Positions 1-12,571 of a stretch of DNA of 32,335 nucleotides are shown here, piece by piece (positions within the stretch are counted from its first letter, which is position 1; every line of letters starts with the position of its first letter). The stretch comes from Acidiferrimicrobium sp. IK. Its GTDB lineage: Bacteria; Actinomycetota; Acidimicrobiia; Acidimicrobiales; Palsa-688. Location of the stretch: positions 1 through 32,335 of the forward strand of contig NZ_JAIMCB010000027.1 of the NCBI RefSeq assembly GCF_025499425.1, given 5' to 3'. The position numbers and the translations under genes are program-made. The notes below the pieces were generated by a model. That model did not search any database, was not told the DNA's origin, and worked only from the letters and a program-made list of their open reading frames with translations.

Positions 1-16
1 GCGGCACGTCCATCAT
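1..16 (-). CDS. Start of an unidentified gene downstream of holB (partial)
   Basis: Reading leftwards, two consecutive ATG codons (first base at 16) open a frame that begins M-M-D-V-P and runs off the window. A GGGAGG Shine-Dalgarno sequence lies about 8-9 bases upstream, which is unusually strong for this window and supports a real start. The gene follows holB on the same strand after about 80 bases. In many bacteria the gene after holB is ricT (PSP1 domain), so that is a reasonable guess. Five codons cannot identify it. Confidence 0.45.
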
Positions 17-96
17 CGCAACGGTCCTCCCTCGTGGTCCTCTTCGGACGCCAGATGCTACGTGCTGGCCGCTGAGCGCGACGCCCGCGGATCCCT

Positions 97-1191
97 TCAG
101 GCGGTCACGGCCTGCCGGCCTAGCCGGGCCAGCAGCGCCTGCAGGGCCAGCAGCTCGCCAGGGTTGTTGGCCAGCGCCGCGCCGAGACCGGCGATGAGTC
201 CGACGGCTTCTGCGGCCGCCCGCTGGGCGCCCGGCGTCGAGGCGCTCGCCAGTCTGTCCCGGTACACGCCGGCGAGGATGGCCAGACCGGTGCGCAGCTC
301 GTCGGTCCGCTGCCGGCGGACCTCCCGCTTGTGGCGGTCCTCCATCTCCCGGACGCCGGCCTTGAGGCCGCCCCGCCCGCCCCGGCCCACCTTGCCGTTG
401 ACCTCGAGGGCCCGAGCGTTACGGGCCTCCAGCTCGGCCATCTCCTGGTCCTGGCGGGCTTTGAGCGGCGCCACGCTGCGGTCAAGCAGGCCGACCAGCT
501 CATCGGCGAGCACCGCCGCCGAGTGGCCGCGCCCGTCGAGGCGCCCCGGCACCGACAGCCACGCCCGCCGTCGGGCCTCGAACTCGGGGTCGGCGGCCAG
601 CATCCGAGCCCGGTCCAGCCGGCCGCCGGCGGCGACCGCCAGCTCCTCGGCAAGGTCCGGCGAGACCCCCTCCGCGACCAGCGCGGCGGTCACCGTCGCC
701 GGAGCCAGCGGCGCGAAATCGACGCGCACGCAGCGGCTGGCGATGGTGATCAGCTCGGGCGGGACGTACTCGGCCATGACGATGAACACCGCGGATGCCG
801 GCGGCTCCTCGATGGTCTTGAGCAGCGCCGGGCCGGCCTCGCGCACGAGGTGGAAGTCCGGCAGGATCAGGACCTTGCGCTGCCCCTCCACGGGGCTGCG
901 GGCGGCCAGGCGGGCCACGTCCCGGGCCGCCTCCACGGTGATGAAGGCGCCTTCCCGCTCGACGGTGACGACGTCGGGGTGGCTGCCTGCGAGCACCCGC
1001 CGGCAGGTCTCGCAGGTGCCGTCGCCGCCGTTGGGGCACAGCAGCATCGCAGCGAAGGACCGGGCGGCGGCCGCCTTGCCGGTGCCGGCCGGCCCGGCGA
1101 AGAGGTACGCGTGGACCGGCCGGTGCGCGGCCGCGGTAAGGGCAGCCACGGCGCGGTGCTGGCCGGGGACATCGGCGAAGAGGGCGGTCAC
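97..1191 (-). CDS. holB: DNA polymerase III subunit delta'
   Basis: This 364-residue protein is the delta' subunit of the clamp loader, which opens and loads the beta sliding clamp at primed DNA. The AAA+ fold starts with a P-loop, GPAGTGK at about residues 33-39, followed by a Cys cluster (Cys52, Cys60, Cys63) like the zinc module of DnaX and HolB. The sensor-type segment TIASRCVRV is also present. The C-terminal part is rich in charged residues (an R/K/E stretch near 250-290) and may form a coiled coil. The start is GTG; the nearby ATG runs out of frame. It lies 67 bases after tmk, the usual tmk-holB order, so the two are probably co-transcribed. Three rather than four cysteines are visible in the zinc module. 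Confidence 0.93.
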   Translation of the reverse strand: MTALFADVPGQHRAVAALTAAAHRPVHAYLFAGPAGTGKAAAARSFAAMLLCPNGGDGTCETCRRVLAGSHPDVVTVEREGAFITVEAARDVARLAARSPVEGQRKVLILPDFHLVREAGPALLKTIEEPPASAVFIVMAEYVPPELITIASRCVRVDFAPLAPATVTAALVAEGVSPDLAEELAVAAGGRLDRARMLAADPEFEARRRAWLSVPGRLDGRGHSAAVLADELVGLLDRSVAPLKARQDQEMAELEARNARALEVNGKVGRGGRGGLKAGVREMEDRHKREVRRQRTDELRTGLAILAGVYRDRLASASTPGAQRAAAEAVGLIAGLGAALANNPGELLALQALLARLGRQAVTA

Positions 1192-1258
1192 GGGTCCATC
1201 TTGGCGCCCCGGCGCGACATCACGCCGCGGCGCCCTGCACCGCCCGAAGACCGCGTGT

Positions 1259-1861
1259 TCACCGGGAGACGGCTGCGGCGACCCGCTCTCCCACCTCGTC
1301 GACCGAGCCTGACCCGTCGACCACCGACCACCGGTCCGGGTCGGCGGCCGCTAGGGCGTCGAAGCCGGCCGAGACCCGCAGGAAGAAAGCCTCCGGTTCG
1401 CCCTCGAAGCGGTCGATCGCCCCTCTGGACCGCCGGCGGCGGCCGGCCTCCGCGGGCGGGACCCGGAGGAGGATCACCCGGTCGGGTTCCAAGCCACCCG
1501 ATGCCCACGCGGACATCCGGGCCAGCTCGGCGGTGTCCAGACCCCGCCCGTAGCCTTGGTAGGCGAGGGTGGACCCGCTGAAGCGGTCGCACACCACGTC
1601 CCGGCCCGCGACTAGGGCCGGGCGGATCACCTCGGATACGTGCTGGGCCCGAGCGGCCAGCAACAGGAGCGTCTCGCTGCGCTCGCCGATGGCGGGGAGG
1701 TCGGGGTCGAGGATCAACGCTCTGATGTGCTCGCCGGTCCGGGTCCCTCCCGGTTCGCGGGTCAGCACCGCACCGAGCGCGCCGGCCAGCCGGGCCGCCT
1801 GGGTCGATTTGCCGCTCCCCTCGCCGCCCTCTAACGCGATGAAGCGCCCCCGCCGCGCCAC
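1259..1861 (-). CDS. tmk: Thymidylate kinase (dTMP kinase)
   Basis: This 200-residue enzyme phosphorylates dTMP to dTDP with ATP, an essential step in making dTTP in the cytosol. The P-loop EGGEGSGKST lies at about residues 11-20. The substrate motif DRFSGSTLAYQG follows near residue 91, and the LID region is Arg-rich (RRRRSRG). Its length is normal for the family. The GTG start has GGAG about eight bases upstream and lies only 14 bases after the topA stop, so topA-tmk-holB looks like one minus-strand operon. Confidence 0.95.
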   Translation of the reverse strand: MARRGRFIALEGGEGSGKSTQAARLAGALGAVLTREPGGTRTGEHIRALILDPDLPAIGERSETLLLLAARAQHVSEVIRPALVAGRDVVCDRFSGSTLAYQGYGRGLDTAELARMSAWASGGLEPDRVILLRVPPAEAGRRRRSRGAIDRFEGEPEAFFLRVSAGFDALAAADPDRWSVVDGSGSVDEVGERVAAAVSR

Positions 1862-1875
1862 TTGCCCGCTCCGGG

Positions 1876-4689
<2,814 letters not shown>

Positions 4690-4798
4690 GAGGATGGAGA
4701 AAGGGGTCCTGAGCGACGGTGGGTGAAGTGGTCACGGTACCGACCTGCGGGCAACACAGTCGACCGGTGGCGACCCGCTTGTCAATCCACCCCGCTCT

Positions 4799-4822
4799 GG
4801 CGCCGCCCCCCGGCGGGGCGCC
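4799..4822 (-). terminator. GC hairpin between the epimerase-like gene and topA
   Basis: An inverted repeat GGCGCC-g-CCCC / GGGGCGCC with a five-base loop and one bulged base lies just past the TAA of the epimerase-like gene. It could end that transcript before the topA promoter region (4690-4798). There is no T-run, which is common in high-GC genomes but makes the call uncertain. Confidence 0.4.
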
Positions 4823-4832
4823 GGGGCCCTGG

Positions 4833-5729
4833 TTAGGGCCGGCGGGCGGGGGCCGGAGGACGTTCCTCGGCGATCGCCCGGACCACCGCGTCGTCGAATC
4901 CGACCGGATCGAACGGGATCAGCTGGCGGATCCGGTCGTCGGTGACGACGACCTCCACCGACAGTCCGTCGGCGAGCGGCCGGGCGACCGCCGCGGACTG
5001 GTCGGTGATCAAACCGATCCAGTGCGACGACAGCCGGGGCGACAGGACCGGGACCTTGATGATCAGCCGGCGCCGGCCGGTGATAGCCGCATACCGGCGC
5101 ATCATGACCTCGTAGGTGAGGACGTCGGCGCCGCCGATCTCGTAGGTGCCGGCGGGGATCTCCAGGGCTCCGACCAGGTAGCGGACCACGTCGGGGGCGG
5201 CGATCGGCTGGCACCTGGTGGTCACCCACCTGGGGCAGACCATCACCGGCAGCCGGTCGACCAGCTGGCGCAGGATCTCGAAGCTGGCGCTGCCGGCGCC
5301 GATCACGATCGCAGCGCGCAGTTCGACGGTGTCGGCCCCGTCGCGCAGGATCGCCCCCACCTCGTGGCGGCTGCGCAGGTGCTCGGACTTACCGGCCGAC
5401 TCCTGCAGATCGCCCAGCCCGCCCAGGTACACGACCCGGATCCCTCGCGCCGCGGCCTGGTCCCGGAAGGCCACCGCGGCGGCCCGGTCCCGCTCGGCGA
5501 AGTTGCCGTGGGACTCCATGGAGTGGACCAGGTAGTAGGCGGCGTCGACCCCGTCGAGCGCCGCGCCGAGCGTCGCGGGGTCGGCCAGGTCGATGCGCAC
5601 CGGCGTGCCGGGCCCCTCGTAGTTTCCGGGGTTGCGGGTGCCGGCCAGCACCTCGTGGCCGTCGCTTCGAAGGGCGGGGACCAGCGACCGGCCGACGAAG
5701 CCGGTGGCGCCAGTGACGAGTAGTCGCAC
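4833..5729 (-). CDS. NAD(P)H-binding epimerase-like (atypical SDR) protein
   Basis: This 298-residue protein begins LLVTGATGFVGRSLV, the glycine-rich Rossmann motif of extended or atypical short-chain dehydrogenases. The next features are typical of the NAD(P)-binding NmrA/YbjT-like group (YYLVHSM near residue 65, VYLGGLG near 100, then a substrate domain). It probably uses NAD(P)H on an unknown small substrate or acts as a redox sensor. The classic YxxxK motif is not obvious. The start is GTG, 23 bases from the start of the divergent CPBP gene, and the short gap must hold both promoters. The substrate cannot be named. Confidence 0.85.
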   Translation of the reverse strand: MRLLVTGATGFVGRSLVPALRSDGHEVLAGTRNPGNYEGPGTPVRIDLADPATLGAALDGVDAAYYLVHSMESHGNFAERDRAAAVAFRDQAAARGIRVVYLGGLGDLQESAGKSEHLRSRHEVGAILRDGADTVELRAAIVIGAGSASFEILRQLVDRLPVMVCPRWVTTRCQPIAAPDVVRYLVGALEIPAGTYEIGGADVLTYEVMMRRYAAITGRRRLIIKVPVLSPRLSSHWIGLITDQSAAVARPLADGLSVEVVVTDDRIRQLIPFDPVGFDDAVVRAIAEERPPAPARRP

Positions 5730-5752
5730 GACTCTATGGTTACCTCTTTTCG

Positions 5753-6409
5753 GTGACCTTGAAGCTCGTCGTCGGTGTCGTCGTCGCGTTCGGCGCCTGG
5801 GCGGTCATGTTCGCCGTGCAGCGGCGCGGCTTTTGGACCCGAGCAGCGTGCGCCGCGGCGACCATCGCGGTCTACGCCGTTGCGGTTGACCCGGGGGCGA
5901 TCGGCCACCAGTTCGCCCGCCACCACTGGTACGCCGACCTGCTCGTCGGCGCCGGGGCGGGAGTCGGGCTCTACGCGGTGTTCTGGGTCGGCGAGCAGGT
6001 GCTGGTGCTGATCCTGCCGGCGCTGGCCGCCGAGGTCGGCGACCTGTACTCGCTTAAAGGCCAGGCCCACCCGGCGCTGATGCCCGTCGTGCTCGCGGTG
6101 GCCGCCTCCGGGGAGGAGCTGTTCTTCCGGGGGTTCCTCTGGCACCGGGCCGGCGTCGTCGCCGCGCTGCTCGTCTACGGAGCGGTGCACATCCCGGCCC
6201 GCAAGGTGATCCTGGTCGTCGCGGCCCTGCTCGGCGGGGCGGCCTGGGGCGCCCTGTTCAGCTGGACCGGTGGCCTGGTGGCCCCCGTCGCCAGCCATCT
6301 GCTGTGGATCTTCATGATCGTCATCTGGAAGCCGGCCCGCCCGACCGCGTGGAGCCTACGGATGGCCGGGCGCCTGCGCGGCCGGCCGGACCCGGCGGAA
6401 GAGGCCTAG
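5753..6409 (+). CDS. CPBP-family intramembrane glutamic protease
   Basis: This 218-residue membrane protein has about six hydrophobic segments. It carries the CPBP (Rce1/Abi) signature: GEELFFRGFLW with paired Glu121-Glu122 and Arg126, then YGAVHIP with His146, and a late ASHLLW motif. Family members cleave within membranes or process prenylated or peptide substrates, but most bacterial ones have no known target. The GTG start gives a protein that begins directly with a membrane helix. A possible -10 (TATGGT, 5735-5740) lies 12 bases before the start, suggesting a very short leader. It is divergent from the epimerase-like gene. Confidence 0.88.
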   Translation: MTLKLVVGVVVAFGAWAVMFAVQRRGFWTRAACAAATIAVYAVAVDPGAIGHQFARHHWYADLLVGAGAGVGLYAVFWVGEQVLVLILPALAAEVGDLYSLKGQAHPALMPVVLAVAASGEELFFRGFLWHRAGVVAALLVYGAVHIPARKVILVVAALLGGAAWGALFSWTGGLVAPVASHLLWIFMIVIWKPARPTAWSLRMAGRLRGRPDPAEEA

Positions 6410-6449
6410 GGCCTCCACGGGCGAAGCGGCGGGCGCGGCCCGTTCACAC

Positions 6450-6478
6450 TTGACTTTTTGGCGGCCAAAACTTACGGT
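6450..6478 (+). promoter_or_regulatory. Promoter with palindromic operator in its spacer
   Basis: TTGACT (6450-6455) and TACGGT (6473-6478) are separated by exactly 17 bases, fitting a housekeeping sigma promoter. Nearly the whole spacer is a perfect 15-bp palindrome, TTTTGGC-G-GCCAAAA (6456-6470). A protein bound there would block polymerase. The gene just downstream encodes a DtxR-family regulator that binds such palindromes, so autoregulation is likely by inference. A GGGGG Shine-Dalgarno sequence precedes the ATG at 6496. Confidence 0.75.
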
Positions 6479-6495
6479 CCCGGCCGGGGGAATTC

Positions 6496-7382
6496 ATGGA
6501 CGCGTCAGCCACAAAGCCTGACCTCAGCAAGGCGGAGCTCACCAGGTCCGAACGCGACACGCTGAAGGCGATCTGGCGGCTCACGTCCGCCCCCGGACAC
6601 GACGGGACCGCCAGGACCGGCGACCTGGCCTCGTCGCTGCAGCTGTCTCCGGGCACGATGACCGCCACGGTCAAACGGCTGGCCGACCGGGGACTGGCCA
6701 TTCACACCCCCTACCGGGGGGTGGAGCTCACCGGGGACGGCCGGCGCTTGGCGATGGCAGTCATCCGCCGCCACCGCATCGTCGAGCGGTTCCTTGCGGA
6801 CATGCTCGGCTACGGCTGGTCGGAGGCCGACAGCCTGGCGCCGTCCTTCGAGCACCAGCTGCCACAGGAGGTCGAAGACCGCCTGTGGGTCGCCCTGGAC
6901 CGCCCGGCTACCTGTCCGCACGGCTTCCCGATCCCGGGGGCGGGCACCGAAGGCCTCCCGGTGATGCAGTCCCTCTACGAGCTCGAGCCGGGCGACCGCG
7001 CCGTCGTCGCGCTGCCCGGATCGACCGACGCGGCGATCGCCCGCTTCCTCGACGACCTCGGCGTCCGGCCGGGCGTGGAGGTCCGGGTCACCGAAAAGCA
7101 TCCCTTCGACGGGCCGCTCGTGGTCTCGGTGGTCACGCTCGAAGGACAACGGCCCGACGGCGCCCCCAGCGGCCCGGTCCCGTCGGGGGATCCGATCACC
7201 CTGGGGGACCCCGTCACCCTGGGGGACCCCGTCACCCTGGGAGACAAGGTGGCCAGGCAGATCCTGGTCCGGCCGCCCGCAGCTAGCAGCACCGACGCAA
7301 CCAGCGACACCGACAGCACCACCGCATGGCGCATCCGGGAAGGCGACGCCGGCTCGGGAACCAGAAAGGAACATCGAGACAC

Positions 7383-7386
<4 letters not shown>
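6496..7386 (+). CDS. DtxR/MntR-family metal-dependent regulator
   Basis: This 296-residue regulator has a winged helix-turn-helix (about 18-80, with LSPGTMTATVKRLADRGL), the DtxR dimerisation and metal domain (about 85-150), and a FeoA/SH3-like C-terminal domain from about 155. By eye against DtxR, ancillary ligands His93 and Glu97 and primary ligands Glu119 and His120 are kept. The DtxR Met10 position is Asp21 (as in MntR), Cys102 is Pro116 and His98 is Asp112. Metal preference is therefore unclear. The FeoA domain contains a TLGDPV repeat expansion. The stop overlaps the hppA ATG (ATGA), so the two genes are translationally coupled. It is most likely autoregulated through the upstream palindrome. 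Confidence 0.88.
7195..7248 (+). repeat. Three tandem 18-bp repeats inside the regulator gene
   Basis: Three direct copies (7195-7212, 7213-7230, 7231-7248) follow the pattern gtcaccctgggggacccc; the first differs at its first base and the last diverges at its end. They encode ITLGDP-VTLGDP-VTLGDK in the FeoA-like domain. Family members normally have one such turn before the last strand, so this looks like a slippage expansion. Confidence 0.85.
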
Positions 7387-9947
<2,561 letters not shown>

Positions 9948-9969
9948 CCGCCGTACAAACGAGAACCAT

Positions 9970-9998
9970 GCAGGGGCCGGCCGGTGGCCGGCCCCTGC
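9970..9998 (+). terminator. Strong hairpin after hppA
   Basis: A perfect 13-bp inverted repeat (GCAGGGGCCGGCC and its complement) with a three-base loop starts 22 bases after the hppA stop. There is no T-tract. By position and strength it most likely ends the regulator-hppA transcript. Confidence 0.75.
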
Positions 9999-10204
9999 GC
10001 GTGCGAGGTGACTCGGATCCGGCGGCCGTCGCGACGGGGCGGCCGTTCGGGGGCGACGCCGGATGCGGGGCGGACCGCCTCCGTCGGGCCGGGGCGGGCT
10101 GTGGCAGGTACCCGTTGGGACGGCAGACTGCAGCCGCGCGCGGCCCGGGTCCAGCCGGGCTCTTCAGCCTGGGCTCTGCTTGACACAGCCGGGCTCGGCT
10201 TGGC

Positions 10205-10705
10205 TCAGGCTGCTGCGGCGCGCCCGTCGGGGTAACGGGACCAGATGTCGTTGCACGACTCGCAGGCCGATTCCGGGATGATCCCCAGTTTCATGAGGAC
10301 CGCGAAGACCTTGCAGCCGAGGCACAGGCCGAAGAACGCCTCCAGGCTCGCTGCCCCGATCAGCACCGCCAGAACCCGGTAGGCGCCTCGCCGGCGTCCC
10401 GTCGCGGCCAACACCGCCGCCGTGCCTGAGAGCGCGAGGCCCATACCCTGGGCCATCCGCTTGGGTGGCCCCGGCGAGTAGCGGTGCTGCACCGGGATCC
10501 GATGGGTCAGGACCTTTGTGGCCAGCTGCCCGAGAGGGCTGAGCGTGGGGCCGGTCAGGACCCTGGCCGCGAACCCATAGGTCAGCGGGGCCAGTAACCA
10601 CGGCTGGTCGAACGCCACGGCCGCGGTGGCCATGGTGACCACCCCACCCGCGACAAGCCGGGCAGAGGTCTCATTGACCGGGTTGGGGAACGACAGCAGG
10701 GCCAC
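10205..10705 (-). CDS. DUF4395 family membrane protein
   Basis: This 166-residue protein has about four hydrophobic segments and matches DUF4395: an opening FPNPVNETSAR, a TGPTLSPLGQLA stretch, and GLCLGCKVF. Two CxxC pairs (Cys128-Cys131 and Cys148-Cys151) sit around the last membrane segment and could form disulfides or bind metal. Relatives often neighbour thiol-redox or sulfur-transfer genes, but none is next to it here. The GTG start is preceded by GAGGT at good spacing. A five-base-arm inverted repeat (CGGGA/TCCCG, 10715-10731) lies just upstream and may be an operator. Function is unknown. Confidence 0.85.
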   Translation of the reverse strand: MALLSFPNPVNETSARLVAGGVVTMATAAVAFDQPWLLAPLTYGFAARVLTGPTLSPLGQLATKVLTHRIPVQHRYSPGPPKRMAQGMGLALSGTAAVLAATGRRRGAYRVLAVLIGAASLEAFFGLCLGCKVFAVLMKLGIIPESACESCNDIWSRYPDGRAAAA

Positions 10706-10794
10706 GGAACACCTCGGGAATCGATCTCCCGAAACCTTACCCCTTGGGTCGTCTATTCGTGGTCGGCGATCTCCTATCCGCCTGCGGCGGTTGT

Positions 10795-11274
10795 CTACTC
10801 GTCGTCGGCGAGGACCGCTCGGAGGATCTCGCTGGTCTCGTCGCCGCCGTCGGACGGACCGCCGTAGAGCGTGATGCGGACGGTCGTTCCCTCCGGGCTG
10901 GGCAGGAACTCGGCGGCGTCCACCAGCGTCTTAATCAAGGGGATGCCCAGGCCGCGCTCGAAGTTGAGTCGGGCCGGGTCGGTGACGGGAGGGTGGGTCG
11001 GCAGGGCGTCGGGGAGGAACCCGGGGCCCCGGTCTGTGATCTCCACCTCAAGTCGCTCGTCGCCTTCGGTGACGCGGATGGTTACAGGCTCGCTGGAGCC
11101 CACGCTGGCGTGTGCCTCGATGGCGTTGGTGCACGCCTCGGACACTGCCAGCTTGAGGTCGTCGACGCGCTCGTCAGCGACCGCCCGACGAGCCGAGGCC
11201 AGGGAGGACACGACCAGACGGACGATCGCGATGTACTCCGGGCTCGGCGGGATCTGCAGTTCGAATTGGTACAT
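10795..11274 (-). CDS. RsbW-like anti-sigma factor / serine kinase
   Basis: This 159-residue protein has the GHKL ATPase fold of anti-sigma factors: N-box SEACTNAIEAH, G1 box ITDRGPGF and G2 box RGLGIPLIK. Such proteins hold a sigma factor and are released when they bind, or phosphorylate, a STAS antagonist. The ATG at 11274 is chosen because GAAGG lies upstream; a TTG at 11298 would overlap the previous stop. It follows the BldG-like gene by 20 bases, the same order as bldG and its downstream anti-sigma gene in Streptomyces. No sigma factor gene is in the window, so the partner is encoded elsewhere. Confidence 0.9.
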   Translation of the reverse strand: MYQFELQIPPSPEYIAIVRLVVSSLASARRAVADERVDDLKLAVSEACTNAIEAHASVGSSEPVTIRVTEGDERLEVEITDRGPGFLPDALPTHPPVTDPARLNFERGLGIPLIKTLVDAAEFLPSPEGTTVRITLYGGPSDGGDETSEILRAVLADDE

Positions 11275-11294
11275 GCCGATGCCGCCTTCGCCGG

Positions 11295-11633
11295 TCAACT
11301 TGCGGTGGCACCGTCCACGGAGTCGTAGATGGAGAACACCTTCGTCAGGCCGGTGATCTCGAAAACCTTGAGGATGCGGCTCTGGGTGCAGACGAGCGAG
11401 AGGTCTCCGTCGTTGCTCCTGAGCCGCTTCAATCCGCCGACCAGGACGCCGAGACCGGTGGAGTCGAGGAAGTCGACGCCTTCCAGGTCCACGATGATCT
11501 GGTGCTTGCCCTGACTGACCAGCTCGACGAGCTTCTCGCGCAGCCGCGGCGCGGTGTACACATCAACCTCGCCTTTAACGGCGAGCACGGTGTAGGGCGC
11601 AGGGCCCTCGGCGACTTCGAGGCCGAGCTCCAT
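11295..11633 (-). CDS. bldG: STAS anti-sigma factor antagonist, BldG-like
   Basis: This 112-residue single STAS domain carries VDFLDSTGLGVLVGGLKRLR, with Ser58 as the predicted phosphorylation site (Ser57 in BldG), and the C-terminal GLTKVF motif seen in BldG. In its unphosphorylated form it should bind the RsbW-like kinase and free a sigma factor. It starts with ATG behind GAAGGAT. The kinase gene follows directly. In Streptomyces the equivalent pair controls development and stress responses; the role here is inferred from similarity only. Confidence 0.9.
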   Translation of the reverse strand: MELGLEVAEGPAPYTVLAVKGEVDVYTAPRLREKLVELVSQGKHQIIVDLEGVDFLDSTGLGVLVGGLKRLRSNDGDLSLVCTQSRILKVFEITGLTKVFSIYDSVDGATAS

Positions 11634-11785
11634 GTGGTGATCCTTCGTTCGTGGCGGACTGCCGGATGCGGGGAGCCCCGCCGGGCAAGTCTGGAGGATA
11701 CCCAGTTGACCGCCGGCTATCCCACTGGCGGGCGAATTGGGCGAACAATTCCCCTCGGAGGGCCTACACGGGGTCGAGCGGAGTG

Positions 11786-12481
11786 TCAGCCGGGGTTCGT
11801 GGCGTCCTCGCGGCTGGCCGGCCGGTCGTGAGGCTGAGGGCCTTCGGTCGCTCCCGCCAGGTACACCACCCGTCGGGCGATGTTGACCGCGTGGTCACCG
11901 AGACGCTCGAAGAACCGGGCTACCAGCGCCATGTCCATCGACACCGGGATGCTGGTTCCCCCCAGCGCCACCTCGGCGGTCAACGCTGCGTGGAGCTCGT
12001 CCATCTCGTCGTCGCGCTGCGCGATGCGGTCCGCTGCTAACGGATCCCGGTCGTACCAGGCATCGGCAGACATCCGCCACATCTCCACCCCGAGCGTGCC
12101 CATGCGGTCGATCAGGCCCCGGGCTCTGGGGGTCACCGCTTCGGCCAAGCCCTGCGCCCCGCGCCGGGCGATGTGCTCGACGAGGTCGTGGCTGCGCTCC
12201 AACTCCGGGGCGATGCGCAGCACGGACAGGAGGAAGCGCAAGTCTTTGGCCACCGGCGCTTGGAGTGCCAGCTGCTGGTTGACCAGCTCCTCCACGTCCC
12301 GGTAGACCGCGTCGATGGTGACGTCGCGCTCGCCGAGAACCCGGATCACGTCGCGGTCGCCGGTCAGGAGCGCTTCGGTCGCGGCCGCGAGGCCCTCGGT
12401 GACCATGGCGAAAAGCTGGACGACCCGGCCCTCGATCTCATCGAGCTGGGCGTAATAGCCCCGTCGCAGCTCGCTCGGCAC
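11786..12481 (-). CDS. phoU: Phosphate signalling protein PhoU
   Basis: This 231-residue protein has two three-helix PhoU domains (about 1-110 and 115-215). Typical motifs are DVTIDAVYRDVEELVNQQLALQAPVAKDLR in the first and DDEMDELH plus FFERLGDHAVNIARRVVYL in the second. PhoU damps phosphate uptake by PstSCAB and the PhoR-PhoB type response, and it binds metal through its acidic motifs. The start is GTG. No pst or phoR genes are nearby, so this is a stand-alone copy. It lies 90 bases after the surface protein gene on the same strand. Confidence 0.93.
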   Translation of the reverse strand: MPSELRRGYYAQLDEIEGRVVQLFAMVTEGLAAATEALLTGDRDVIRVLGERDVTIDAVYRDVEELVNQQLALQAPVAKDLRFLLSVLRIAPELERSHDLVEHIARRGAQGLAEAVTPRARGLIDRMGTLGVEMWRMSADAWYDRDPLAADRIAQRDDEMDELHAALTAEVALGGTSIPVSMDMALVARFFERLGDHAVNIARRVVYLAGATEGPQPHDRPASREDATNPG

Positions 12482-12571
12482 ACTGCGAGCGTACTCGCCA
12501 GCGGTGCCGACGACGCAGCGCAGGAGGGCGTAGCGCGGCGGGCTCAGCGCCTGCGCCGTGAGCGCGGCGGC

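Noticed and set aside
10153..10198. Three copies of CAGCC(G/T)GGGCTC
   Set aside because: Short, GC-rich and in a gene-end region; could easily arise by chance or belong to a weak terminator.
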